The notes beneath the pieces are model-generated. The model saw only the letters and a list, made by a program, of their open reading frames with translations, did no database searches and was not told the DNA's origin. From the NCBI GenBank assembly GCA_004357015.1, contig SMXE01000188.1, positions 1-6,116 on the forward strand: a stretch of 6,116 bases of DNA. Direction: 5' to 3'. This DNA is from Caldithrix sp. (lineage in GTDB: Bacteria > Zhuqueibacterota > Zhuqueibacteria > Oceanimicrobiales > Oceanimicrobiaceae). Of the stretch, positions 1-5,768 are shown piece by piece (within the stretch, counting starts at the first letter, position 1; every line of letters starts with the position of its first letter). Both the position numbers and the translations under genes were made by a program.

Positions 1-1477
1 CGGTCGCCACGTTGATCTTGCCGCTGGCATCGACTTTCACGCGGGCGCCTTCGTACGGCCCGATGCCGGTGCCTTCGACATACGAAACAATACCCAGCCC
101 AACGCACTTGCCCTCTTTCCGCAACCGCGGTTGTTCTTTCTTGATGAAATTCTCATAGCCGATCATTTCCGCCGCCCGTTCCAGCGCCGGAAGGTAGTTG
201 CCGCTGTCGTACACCAACGGCGCGAAATCCTGATAAATGATTTCATTGTCGTACGGAAATTTGTCGGGCGGAATGTAATTTTTCTTGCGGATTTCCACCC
301 GGTCGATATTCAGCTCCTTGGCTGCAATATCGAGCAGCCGTTCCATCACGAACACGCCGTGCTGCCGGCCCGCGCCGCGATAGGGCGTCACGATGGTCTT
401 GTTGGTAAAGACCACCTTGAACTCGCTATAATAATTGGGCACATCGTAGGGGCCGAGAAGCGTACACTGGCTGTTGATGGGCACGGTCAGGCCGTAAGGC
501 GCGTATGCTCCGGTGTCGTGCAGAAACACGTCGTGCACACCGAGGATTTTGCCATCTTTGGTGAGCGCAATTTCTGCGTCGTGAATCTGGCCGCGTTCGT
601 GCGTGGTGGCGAAGAAATTTTCCTGCCGGTCTTCGATCCACTTGACCGGCTTCCCAATCTGAATGGCAGCCCAGGGGATGAGCACCTCTTCGGGGTAGAA
701 CATCATGATCTTCGGTCCGAAGCCGCCGCCGAGAAACGGCGCGATCACTTGCACCTGCGATTCGGACAGGCCAAGCATGGCTGCCAGTCCGTTTCGAATG
801 GGAATCGGCGCTTGCGTAGTGTCCCAAATTTTGAGGTACTCATTCTTGGCGTCCCAGTCTGCAATCACACCGCGGTTTTCCATCGCCGCGGCTACGCCCC
901 GGTCATAATAAAATCGACGTTTAATGACCACGTCCGCTGTGTCACGAATTGCGGCGTAACTGCCCTTTTCCTGAATGACGTGCGCTGCCAGATTTGAATC
1001 AAGCCCATCGTGAATAACAGGCGCGTCTTTCTCCAGCGACTGCTCCAGATCCACCGCCGCATCCAGCGGCTCAAAATCGACAATAATGTCAAACAGGGCG
1101 TCTTCGGCAACATAGCGGCTGATGGCCACAATCATGGCGATGGGCTCACCCACGTGGGTCACTTTTTCCTTTGCAAGCGGTACCTGCGTGCGCTGATTGA
1201 ACGTCAGTCTTTCGATAGGCGGCGGCGGGACCAGAAGCGGGCCGGGCTGCCAGTAATCTCCGAGATCGGCAGCAGTATAAACCGCCACAATCCCTTCACG
1301 CTCAAGCGCCGCGGAGACGTCGATGCTGTTGATGCGCGCGTGGGCATGATCGCTGCGCAAAAACGCCACATGCAGCATCCCCGGCAGGTTGACGTCATCG
1401 ACGAACAACGCCTGACCTCTGAGGAGGCGGGGATCTTCGTTGCGTTTAATCGGTTGTCCGAAATAGCGTGTCGCCAC
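1..1477 (-). CDS. Xanthine dehydrogenase/CoxL-family molybdopterin-binding subunit, N-terminal 492 residues (3' end outside window)
   Basis: This is the catalytic large subunit of a molybdenum hydroxylase, which binds the molybdopterin-cytosine-dinucleotide type cofactor and oxidises a C-H bond with water as oxygen donor. The frame is open from the GTG at 1477 to the window edge with no stop or frameshift. Visible signatures are an N-terminal GQPIKRNEDPRLLRG (residues 7-21), the a/b hammerhead region (about 20-125), TQAP at 221-224, the cofactor-loop GGGFGPK at 250-256 and PYRGAGR at 365-371. Family members run about 750-800 residues, so roughly 60% is present and the C-terminal catalytic glutamate is out of view. 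The GTG is chosen because GGAG (1490-1487) lies 9 nt upstream; the in-frame TTG at 1492 overlaps that site. PYRGAGR matches the RGAGR-type ('form II') loop and lacks the cysteine of form I CO dehydrogenase, so CO oxidation is unlikely. The exact substrate cannot be read from the sequence. It lies downstream of the 2Fe-2S subunit gene. Confidence 0.93.
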   Translation of the reverse strand, partial: MATRYFGQPIKRNEDPRLLRGQALFVDDVNLPGMLHVAFLRSDHAHARINSIDVSAALEREGIVAVYTAADLGDYWQPGPLLVPPPPIERLTFNQRTQVPLAKEKVTHVGEPIAMIVAISRYVAEDALFDIIVDFEPLDAAVDLEQSLEKDAPVIHDGLDSNLAAHVIQEKGSYAAIRDTADVVIKRRFYYDRGVAAAMENRGVIADWDAKNEYLKIWDTTQAPIPIRNGLAAMLGLSESQVQVIAPFLGGGFGPKIMMFYPEEVLIPWAAIQIGKPVKWIEDRQENFFATTHERGQIHDAEIALTKDGKILGVHDVFLHDTGAYAPYGLTVPINSQCTLLGPYDVPNYYSEFKVVFTNKTIVTPYRGAGRQHGVFVMERLLDIAAKELNIDRVEIRKKNYIPPDKFPYDNEIIYQDFAPLVYDSGNYLPALERAAEMIGYENFIKKEQPRLRKEGKCVGLGIVSYVEGTGIGPYEGARVKVDASGKINVAT

Positions 1478-1486
1478 TATTTTTAG

Positions 1487-1490
1487 CTCC
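1487..1490 (-). promoter_or_regulatory. Ribosome binding site deciding the GTG start of the molybdopterin subunit
   Basis: On the minus strand GGAG sits 9 nt before the GTG at 1477. No ATG is available in frame nearby. The translated product from this GTG begins VATRYFGQPIKR, the expected N-terminus for the family, so the motif supports a GTG start. Confidence 0.6.
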
Positions 1491-1500
1491 AAATGTTGTT

Positions 1501-1588
1501 AGCCACGGAGGCACAGAGGACACAGAGTCAGAGAACATTCAGTAATTCTATTTATTTCAATCTCTGTGCTCTTTGTGCCTCTGTGGCT
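1501..1588. repeat. Imperfect inverted repeat (28-bp arms) between the 2Fe-2S and molybdopterin subunit genes
   Basis: The arms at 1501-1528 and 1561-1588 are reverse complements at 23 of 28 positions and are separated by a 32-nt AT-rich spacer. Each arm reads like AGCCACRGAGGCACARAG followed by CACAGAG. In one frame the right arm translates as TEAQRAQR, a string familiar from spurious ORFs over interspersed intergenic repeats in many uncultured bacterial genomes (from memory, not searched). The element starts 1 nt after the stop of the upstream gene on the minus strand and ends 23 nt before the start codon of the next gene. Transcribed within the operon it would form a long hairpin. It could be a miniature mobile repeat (MITE- or REP-like), an mRNA-stabilising hairpin or an attenuator. 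No T-tract follows it, so a plain intrinsic terminator is not supported. Confidence 0.8.
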
Positions 1589-1589
1589 G

Positions 1590-2066
1590 TCATAGTTTTT
1601 GAGAACATAGCATGACAGCTTTGACAATGTTCTGATACCCTGTGCAGCGGCACAAATTGCCTGAAAGCGCTTCCCGGATTTCCTTCTCGCTCGGGTTGGG
1701 GTTTTCTTGCAGAAACGGAATGAGTGACATTAAAAATCCCGGCGTGCAAAAGCCGCACTGCAGAGCGTGTGCTTCGCGGAACGCCTCCTGCAGCGGATGC
1801 AGATCCTCGGTACCAGGCGCGAGGCCTTCGACGGTGGTGATCTCCTGGCCGTTCACTTGCACTGCAAACAAAAGGCAGGAGCGCACGGCTTCGCCGTTCA
1901 GCAGAATGGTGCATGCGCCGCACACGCCGTGCTCGCAGCCGACATGCGTTCCGCTGAGTCCAAGATCGTGCCGCAGGAAGTCACTCAGCAAGAGCCGTGG
2001 TGAGACCGGGTGTTCATATTTTTTGCCGTTGACGGTTACCTGAATGTCGAATCGTTTAGAGGCCAT
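1590..2066 (-). CDS. (2Fe-2S)-binding small subunit of a molybdenum hydroxylase (CoxS/XdhC-type)
   Basis: This electron-transfer subunit passes electrons from the molybdenum centre to FAD or another acceptor. It is 158 residues from the ATG at 2066, the usual size for the family. Numbered from this ATG, the N-terminal ferredoxin fold carries the plant-type cluster ligands in CEHGVCGAC (C44, C49, C52) plus C64. The C-terminal helical domain carries the second cluster in CGFC (C104, C107) and CRC (C139, C141), followed by the typical TGYQNIVKAV. All eight ligands are present. A TTG six bases upstream would add two residues; the ATG is preferred because it gives the normal N-terminus, although neither start has a strong ribosome binding site. 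The gene is transcribed ahead of the molybdopterin subunit gene, from which it is separated by 112 nt containing the inverted repeat. No FAD-binding (CoxM-type) subunit is visible, so it must be downstream, elsewhere or absent. Confidence 0.95.
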   Translation of the reverse strand: MASKRFDIQVTVNGKKYEHPVSPRLLLSDFLRHDLGLSGTHVGCEHGVCGACTILLNGEAVRSCLLFAVQVNGQEITTVEGLAPGTEDLHPLQEAFREAHALQCGFCTPGFLMSLIPFLQENPNPSEKEIREALSGNLCRCTGYQNIVKAVMLCSQKL

Positions 2067-2121
2067 GCTCAATGTACGATTTACAGGATCTATCTAAGAA
2101 AAATGGAAGTTATGACAGTTT

Positions 2122-2150
2122 ATGATATTGAAAATTTCATCCCTGATCAA
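2122..2150 (-). promoter_or_regulatory. Candidate sigma-70-type promoter for the hydroxylase operon
   Basis: On the minus strand TTGATC (2150-2145, 4 of 6 to TTGACA) and TATCAT (2127-2122, 5 of 6 to TATAAT) are separated by exactly 17 nt. Transcription would start near 2115 and leave a leader of about 50 nt before the ATG at 2066. The match is by eye in an AT-rich region, so chance similarity is possible. Confidence 0.4.
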
Positions 2151-2176
2151 GAAAAATATCGCGCAGTTTTTCTCGG

Positions 2177-2317
2177 CTACTCAGTGACGATCACAGTTGC
2201 TTTGTCCAGGCCGGTGTTGCCGGTTACCGAATCATAAGCATAAACCAAAATCTCAAAAAGTCGTCCAATATTTAAAGATATTTCGGTATTGCTTCTTTGA
2301 CTTGTCTTACTTAAATT
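2177..2317 (-). pseudogene. Possible remnant: tail of an Ig-like-domain protein
   Basis: A stop-bounded frame of 46 codons ends at TAG (2179-2177) and has an in-frame TAA at 2320-2318, with no ATG or GTG start. Its second half reads FEILVYAYDSVTGNTGLDK and then ATVIVTE. That pattern, a hydrophobic strand, then AYDS, then GNTG, then an alternating strand ending at the stop, resembles the last strands of bacterial Ig-like or surface-repeat domains (typically VYAYDxxGN). This suggests the 3' end of a lost surface or secreted protein gene, left between the two divergent genes. The candidate hydroxylase promoter lies just beyond its stop. The family is not certain, and a chance open frame in AT-rich DNA remains possible. 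Confidence 0.3.
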
Positions 2318-2359
2318 TTAGTTTGAACTCCATTCATAATTTGCCGCCCGAAATGTAAC

Positions 2360-2379
2360 CGCTAATAAACGCGAATAAA
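2360..2379. repeat. Two-copy 10-bp tandem repeat, CGCKAATAAA
   Basis: CGCTAATAAA (2360-2369) is followed directly by CGCGAATAAA (2370-2379), a 9 of 10 match. It resembles the short phased intergenic repeats of AACGCGAATAAACGC type seen in several bacterial genomes. Phasing of about one helical turn could matter for protein binding, but two copies are too few to claim a function. Confidence 0.5.
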
Positions 2380-2393
2380 AATATGCAAAGGGC

Positions 2394-2422
2394 TTGGCGT
2401 TAACGCTGCCTATAGATAGGAT
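2394..2422 (+). promoter_or_regulatory. Candidate promoter with overlapping palindrome upstream of the S9 peptidase
   Basis: TTGGCG (2394-2399) and TAGGAT (2417-2422) each match the sigma-70 consensus at 4 of 6 and are spaced by 17 nt. Transcription would start near 2429, giving a leader of about 46 nt. The perfect 10-bp palindrome GCGTTAACGC (2397-2406) overlaps the -35 element and spacer, and CCTAT-AG-ATAGG (2409-2420) overlaps the -10. That is where a repressor or activator site would sit. A second weak possibility is TTTG (2296-2299) with TAGTTTG (2319-2325), which is close to a Bacteroidota-type promoter but one base short in the -7 element. Neither is strong. Confidence 0.3.
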
Positions 2423-2460
2423 TAACCTAAGTTAGAAATTGACACTTTAAACGCAACCAA

Positions 2461-2468
2461 AGAAGGAG
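2461..2468 (+). promoter_or_regulatory. Strong Shine-Dalgarno site of the S9 peptidase
   Basis: AGAAGGAG ends 6 nt before the ATG at 2475. It fixes the start, which is immediately followed by a positively charged MKKN and a signal sequence. Confidence 0.85.
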
Positions 2469-2474
2469 AATCCA

Positions 2475-4439
2475 ATGAAGAAGAACATTTCTTTTCTGGT
2501 TCTGTATTGCCTGTTTCTGACCTGTACTACAGCATTTGCCCAGGTCAATCGCGTGGAGAAAGGCAACCTGGTGATAGAAAACATCCCGGACATCCCGCAG
2601 GATATTATGCAGCGAATGCAACAGTACCAGAATGTACGGTCAGCTTCGCTGCAGGGTTGGCTCCCGGATGGCCGGGGCATGATCATTTCCACCCGCTTTG
2701 GCGAGACCACACAACTGCACCTTGTGGAAGCCCCGGGCGGCGCGCGCAAACAGATCACCTTTTTTGAGGAACCGGTTAACGGCGCAAGTGTGAATCCGGT
2801 TTCGACGGACTTTCTGTTTACCCGCGATATCGGCGGCTCCGAGTACTACCAGATTTTTCACTACGACCTGGCTTCGGGCAAATATCGTATGTTGACGGAC
2901 GGCGCCTCGCGCAACGGCTTTGCGTTGTGGTCTAACAAAGGCGACCGCTTTTCCTTTTACTCCACCAAACGGAACAAGCGCGACTGGGATGTTTACGTGG
3001 CAAATCCCAACAATCCGGAACAAGCCAACAGTGTGCTGGAAAACACCGGCACCTGGATCGCGGTGGACTGGTCACCGGATGACAGTAAACTTTTGATACT
3101 AAAATATGTCTCCGCAACTGAGTCTTATTTGCACTACCTGAGTTTGGATTCCAAAAAACTCACTCAAGTCAATCCCTCAGAAGAAAAGATAGCTTACGGC
3201 GGTCAAGCCTGGAGCAAAGACGGCAAGGGCGTCTATTTCACTTCGGACGCCGGCAGCGAGTTCAAACGGTTACAGTACTACGACATGGCCTCACATGAAA
3301 TCACCATGGTTACCGGGGGCATTCAGTGGGACGTGAGCAGTTTCGAGCTTGCCGACGATGGCAGCCGGTTGGCGTACATAACCAATGAGGACGGTATCAG
3401 CAAGCTACACATTCTGGACTTGCAGTCGAAGGAAGAAATGCAATTACCGGACCTGCCCGTTGGCCAGATTTACGGTCTGGATTTTCGTCCGGAAGGCAAT
3501 CAGTTGGGACTGGTGCTCAACACGCCGCAAACGCCCGGTGATGTCTATGTCCTGGATTTGGGGACATCCGAATTGGTACGGTGGACCTACAGCGAGGTGG
3601 GTGGCCTAAGCACGGACAACTTTGTGACGCCGGACCTTATCCACTACGAAACCTTTGACAAAGTAGAGGGCAAGCCGCGAATGATTCCGGCTTTTTATTT
3701 CAAGCCCGAGGATACGGACGGCCTCCCGGCGCCGGTCCTCATTTCAATTCACGGCGGCCCGGAGGGACAGTTTCGGCCATTCTTCAGATCCACGATTCAG
3801 TACCATGTCAATGAGCTTGGCATCGCGGTGCTTGCACCCAACGTGCGCGGCTCGTCTGGCTACGGCAAAAGCTACTTGAAACTCGACAACGGTTACAAAC
3901 GCGAAGATACGGTCAAAGACATCGGCAAGCTGTTGGACTGGATTGCGGCGCGGCCGGAACTAGATGAAAATCGCGTGGCGGTCATTGGCGGCTCTTACGG
4001 CGGCTACATGGTGCTCGCCGCCATGACGCATTTCAATGACCGGCTGCGGGCTGGCATTGACATTGTCGGCATCAGCAACTTTGTGACGTTTCTCGAGAAT
4101 ACCAAAGCCTACCGCCGCGACCTGCGGCGAGTCGAGTACGGCGACGAACGCGACCCGGACATGCGGGCGTTTCTGAACAAGATTTCGCCCAACAACAACG
4201 CCGATAAGATCAGCAAGCCGATGTTCATCGCGCAGGGAGCAAACGACCCGCGCGTGCCGGCCAGCGAGAGCGAGCAAATGGTGCACGTCATCCGCAAGAA
4301 CGGCGGACAGGTCTGGTACATGTTGGCGAAAGATGAAGGCCACGGTTTTCGCAAAAAGAGCAACCGCGATTATTACAACCACGCTACGGTACTTTTTCTG
4401 CAGACCTTTGTCCTTGGCGAGGAAACAACTCTGCGATGA
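2475..4439 (+). CDS. Secreted S9C-type (acylaminoacyl-peptidase-like) prolyl oligopeptidase-family serine peptidase
   Basis: This 654-residue exported peptidase probably cleaves short peptides or N-terminally blocked peptides in the periplasm. The N-terminus is a Sec signal: MKKN, a hydrophobic core and AFA at 20-22, with likely cleavage before Q23. Residues of about 50-390 form a beta-propeller, seen as repeated blade motifs such as WLPDGRG, WSPDDSK, WSKDGKG and FRPEGNQ. The C-terminal alpha/beta-hydrolase domain (about 395-650) has the oxyanion-region HGGPEGQ at 426-432, the nucleophile S507 in GGSYGGYM, D591 in ANDPRVP and H623 in DEGHGF, so the triad is complete. GGSYGG is typical of S9C rather than GGSNGG (S9A) or GWSYGG (S9B). 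Length is normal for the family. The start is fixed by the strong AGAAGGAG site. The stop overlaps the start of the MOSC gene (ATGA), so the two genes are cotranscribed and probably translationally coupled. The physiological substrate is unknown. Confidence 0.95.
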   Translation: MKKNISFLVLYCLFLTCTTAFAQVNRVEKGNLVIENIPDIPQDIMQRMQQYQNVRSASLQGWLPDGRGMIISTRFGETTQLHLVEAPGGARKQITFFEEPVNGASVNPVSTDFLFTRDIGGSEYYQIFHYDLASGKYRMLTDGASRNGFALWSNKGDRFSFYSTKRNKRDWDVYVANPNNPEQANSVLENTGTWIAVDWSPDDSKLLILKYVSATESYLHYLSLDSKKLTQVNPSEEKIAYGGQAWSKDGKGVYFTSDAGSEFKRLQYYDMASHEITMVTGGIQWDVSSFELADDGSRLAYITNEDGISKLHILDLQSKEEMQLPDLPVGQIYGLDFRPEGNQLGLVLNTPQTPGDVYVLDLGTSELVRWTYSEVGGLSTDNFVTPDLIHYETFDKVEGKPRMIPAFYFKPEDTDGLPAPVLISIHGGPEGQFRPFFRSTIQYHVNELGIAVLAPNVRGSSGYGKSYLKLDNGYKREDTVKDIGKLLDWIAARPELDENRVAVIGGSYGGYMVLAAMTHFNDRLRAGIDIVGISNFVTFLENTKAYRRDLRRVEYGDERDPDMRAFLNKISPNNNADKISKPMFIAQGANDPRVPASESEQMVHVIRKNGGQVWYMLAKDEGHGFRKKSNRDYYNHATVLFLQTFVLGEETTLR

Positions 4440-4873
4440 CAGGAAAACTGGAGAAAATCTGGATCAAACGCGCCCGGCGCGGCCCTATGGACGCCAAGGA
4501 GCACGCCACGCTGGTTGCCGGCAAGGGCCTGCGGAACAACGCCAATCAGGCCGGCAAACGGCAGGTGACCATCATTGAAAAAGAGGTCTGGGCGCGGCAC
4601 ATGAAAGAACTAAACGCCGATCTGGATCCCGCAACACGGCGGGCGAATATGATGGTGAGCGGAATGCCACTGGCTGATTCCCGCGGCCGCATTCTGCAAG
4701 TCGGCAACTGCCGCTTGCGAATCCTGGGCGAAACCAAGCCGTGCGAACGCATGGATGAGGCATTACCCGGGTTGAAGGAAGTCATGTGGGACGACTGGGG
4801 CGGCGGCGCTTACGCGGAGGTGCTGGATGATGGTGAGATTTCGGTGGCGGATGTTGTTGAATGGCTACCATAG
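4436..4873 (+). CDS. Stand-alone MOSC-domain protein
   Basis: This is a 145-residue single-domain protein of the MOSC family (molybdenum cofactor sulfurase C-terminal). Such domains bind or deliver sulfur or molybdenum cofactor, as in the C-terminal part of Moco sulfurase and in YiiM/YcbX-type proteins. Visible signatures are RRGPM (14-18), RRANMMVSG (68-76), SRGRILQVGNCRLRI (82-96), the conserved cysteine C103 in GETKPCERMDEALPGL (98-113) and WGGGAYAEVLDDGEI (121-135). No signal peptide or membrane segment is seen, so it should be cytoplasmic, unlike its exported operon partner. Its ATG lies within the peptidase's ATGA junction, and the only upstream purine stretch (GAGG) is too distant to be a good ribosome site, so translation is probably coupled. 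The nearby molybdenum hydroxylase genes make a cofactor role plausible. The actual substrate is unproven. Confidence 0.92.
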   Translation: MTGKLEKIWIKRARRGPMDAKEHATLVAGKGLRNNANQAGKRQVTIIEKEVWARHMKELNADLDPATRRANMMVSGMPLADSRGRILQVGNCRLRILGETKPCERMDEALPGLKEVMWDDWGGGAYAEVLDDGEISVADVVEWLP

Positions 4874-4890
4874 GTTGAAGAGCATGTAGG

Positions 4891-4910
4891 TCAATTTTCT
4901 CAGGAATTGA
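4891..4910. terminator. Weak hairpin between the convergent MOSC and TonB genes
   Basis: TCAATT (4891-4896) and AATTGA (4905-4910) are exact reverse complements. Two further T-G pairs inside would give an 8-bp stem with a CTCA loop on the plus-strand transcript. It falls at the junction of two convergent genes and overlaps the TonB stop codon (4902-4900), where a shared terminator would be expected. The stem is AT-rich and no clear T-tract follows, so support is weak. Confidence 0.25.
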
Positions 4911-5661
4911 TAAGTTTGAACTGCACCGGGATGGACACCCAAACGCGGATATTGCGGTCGCGTTGCTTTGCGGGTTCCCACTGCACCTTTTTGATGGCGT
5001 CCATTGCAGATTTCTCAAACCCCATGTTGGCCGGCTTGACTTTGATGATTTCTGTCCTTTCTGTCTTGCCGTCGGCGCTCACCAGGACTTTCACAAAAAC
5101 AATGCCCTCGACGCCGGCATTTTGGGCAAGGCGCGGGTACTTCAGGTGTTTTGCAAGTTCTTTCATTCCACCCTTGATTTTCGGTGGTTCATCATAAGCC
5201 ACAAAGATAATCGAGCCGTCATCTTCAGGCGGTGCGGGTGGCGGCGGCAAGTCGGAGAGGTCGAGTTCAGTTGAAGCGATAGTCAGGTCTTCGGGAATGT
5301 TCTCCGATTCGCTTGGTACCGGGACGCTGGGCCGTGGCGGGGGCGGTGGCCGGTGCAATTGCTCCGTCGGGGGAATGTCCGCGACTTCAATCTTTATGTC
5401 AACTTTTTCGATGGGTTTGGAGGTGAGAGAAAACCCACGGCCCAGTTGTGTGAGGCCGACGACCAACGTCAGCGCAGCTACGAACGATAGCTCCAGAACC
5501 CGCCGGTACTGCAGCTTCAGGTTGGCATGAGGCTCTTTCCGAGTAACCAGATTTTTTCCTGCTATTAGCCTTGAAAAATATGCTTTGGTCGCAATGTTTA
5601 GCGCGCTCTCTTTCTGGGTGAGAGCAAATTGCTGAAGGACGCCTTTCTTCTTTGCAAACAT
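4900..5661 (-). CDS. TonB-family energy transducer
   Basis: This 253-residue inner-membrane protein spans the periplasm and passes proton-motive force from ExbB/ExbD to outer-membrane TonB-dependent receptors. In order it has a basic, probably cytoplasmic N-terminus (about 1-54), one membrane segment (about 55-73, VLELSFVAALTLVVGL), a proline-rich periplasmic linker with IPPTEQ and RPPPPPRPSVPVP (96-116), a second PPPPAPP stretch (139-145) and the C-terminal TonB fold (about 160-253). The fold shows KYPRLAQNAGVEGIVFVKV, DGKT and a W228-containing VQWEPAK. The start at 5661 is chosen because GAGGAG (5676-5671) lies 9 nt upstream. The longer reading from 5784 would swallow the upstream inverted repeat and adds 41 residues lacking family character. 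The cytoplasmic N-terminus is longer than in classical TonB. No exbB, exbD or receptor gene is in the window, so the transported substrate is unknown. The gene is convergent with the MOSC gene. Confidence 0.93.
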   Translation of the reverse strand: MFAKKKGVLQQFALTQKESALNIATKAYFSRLIAGKNLVTRKEPHANLKLQYRRVLELSFVAALTLVVGLTQLGRGFSLTSKPIEKVDIKIEVADIPPTEQLHRPPPPPRPSVPVPSESENIPEDLTIASTELDLSDLPPPPAPPEDDGSIIFVAYDEPPKIKGGMKELAKHLKYPRLAQNAGVEGIVFVKVLVSADGKTERTEIIKVKPANMGFEKSAMDAIKKVQWEPAKQRDRNIRVWVSIPVQFKLINS

Positions 5662-5670
5662 CTTATCACG

Positions 5671-5676
5671 CTCCTC
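5671..5676 (-). promoter_or_regulatory. Ribosome binding site that decides the TonB start
   Basis: GAGGAG on the minus strand, 9 nt before the ATG at 5661, is the only good ribosome binding site in the frame. The upstream in-frame starts at 5784 and 5694 lack a properly spaced site. Confidence 0.65.
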
Positions 5677-5711
5677 GTTGTTAGGTTGGTGCATACCTGA
5701 TTGGTAAAGAG

Positions 5712-5768
5712 CTACGGCAGTTTTATAAATTTGGTTGCAACCGAGTTTTCTGCTGCAAACTACCGTAG
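5712..5768. promoter_or_regulatory. 12-bp inverted repeat in the tonB leader, possible operator or RNA hairpin
   Basis: CTACGGCAGTTT (5712-5723) and AAACTACCGTAG (5757-5768) are reverse complements at 11 of 12 positions, with a 33-nt spacer. The spacer contains a perfect 10-bp palindrome, GGTTGCAACC (5733-5742), close to the centre, and a minus-strand TATAAA (5727-5722) that could serve as a -10 box about 60 nt before the start codon. No convincing -35 is seen. The nested symmetry suggests a regulator site or structured leader for the TonB gene. No specific regulator family is recognised. Confidence 0.4.

Larger units (their letters stand above)
2067..2474. other. Divergent AT-rich intergenic region (408 nt)
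   Basis: No complete gene is supported here. The region separates the hydroxylase operon (leftward) from the peptidase-MOSC operon (rightward), so it should contain both promoters. It also holds the 46-codon remnant, a 10-bp tandem repeat at 2360-2379 and small palindromes at 2397-2406 and 2409-2420. The rightward frame at 2010-2237 starts inside the antisense of the 2Fe-2S gene and has no protein-like character. Confidence 0.7.

Noticed and set aside
131..997. Long plus-strand open frame of 288 codons
   Set aside because: It is antisense to the molybdopterin subunit gene, whose minus-strand frame is continuous and carries clear family motifs. The plus-strand translation is rich in His, Val and Arg and has no domain character.
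426..1398. Apparent fragmentation of the left-hand minus-strand gene into several short frames
   Set aside because: Those short frames are in other phases. The correct phase reads through 492 codons from 1477 to the window edge without a stop, so there is no frameshift or pseudogene.
1552..1923. Minus-strand frame of 123 codons ending in TEAQRAQRLK
   Set aside because: It overlaps the 2Fe-2S subunit gene in another phase, and its tail is a translation of the interspersed palindrome.
2010..2237. Plus-strand 75-codon frame across the start of the 2Fe-2S gene
   Set aside because: It begins antisense to a well-supported gene, has no ribosome site, and ends antisense to the more protein-like remnant on the minus strand.
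2439..2444. Perfect TTGACA as a -35 element for the peptidase
   Set aside because: A -10 box at normal spacing would fall on the Shine-Dalgarno site (about 2462-2467), with no TATAAT-like match there and no room for a leader.
2475..2543. Lipoprotein signal at C17 of the peptidase
   Set aside because: The residues before C17 (LFLT) do not fit a lipobox, which needs a small residue such as Gly or Ala at -1. AFA at 20-22 gives a good signal peptidase I site.
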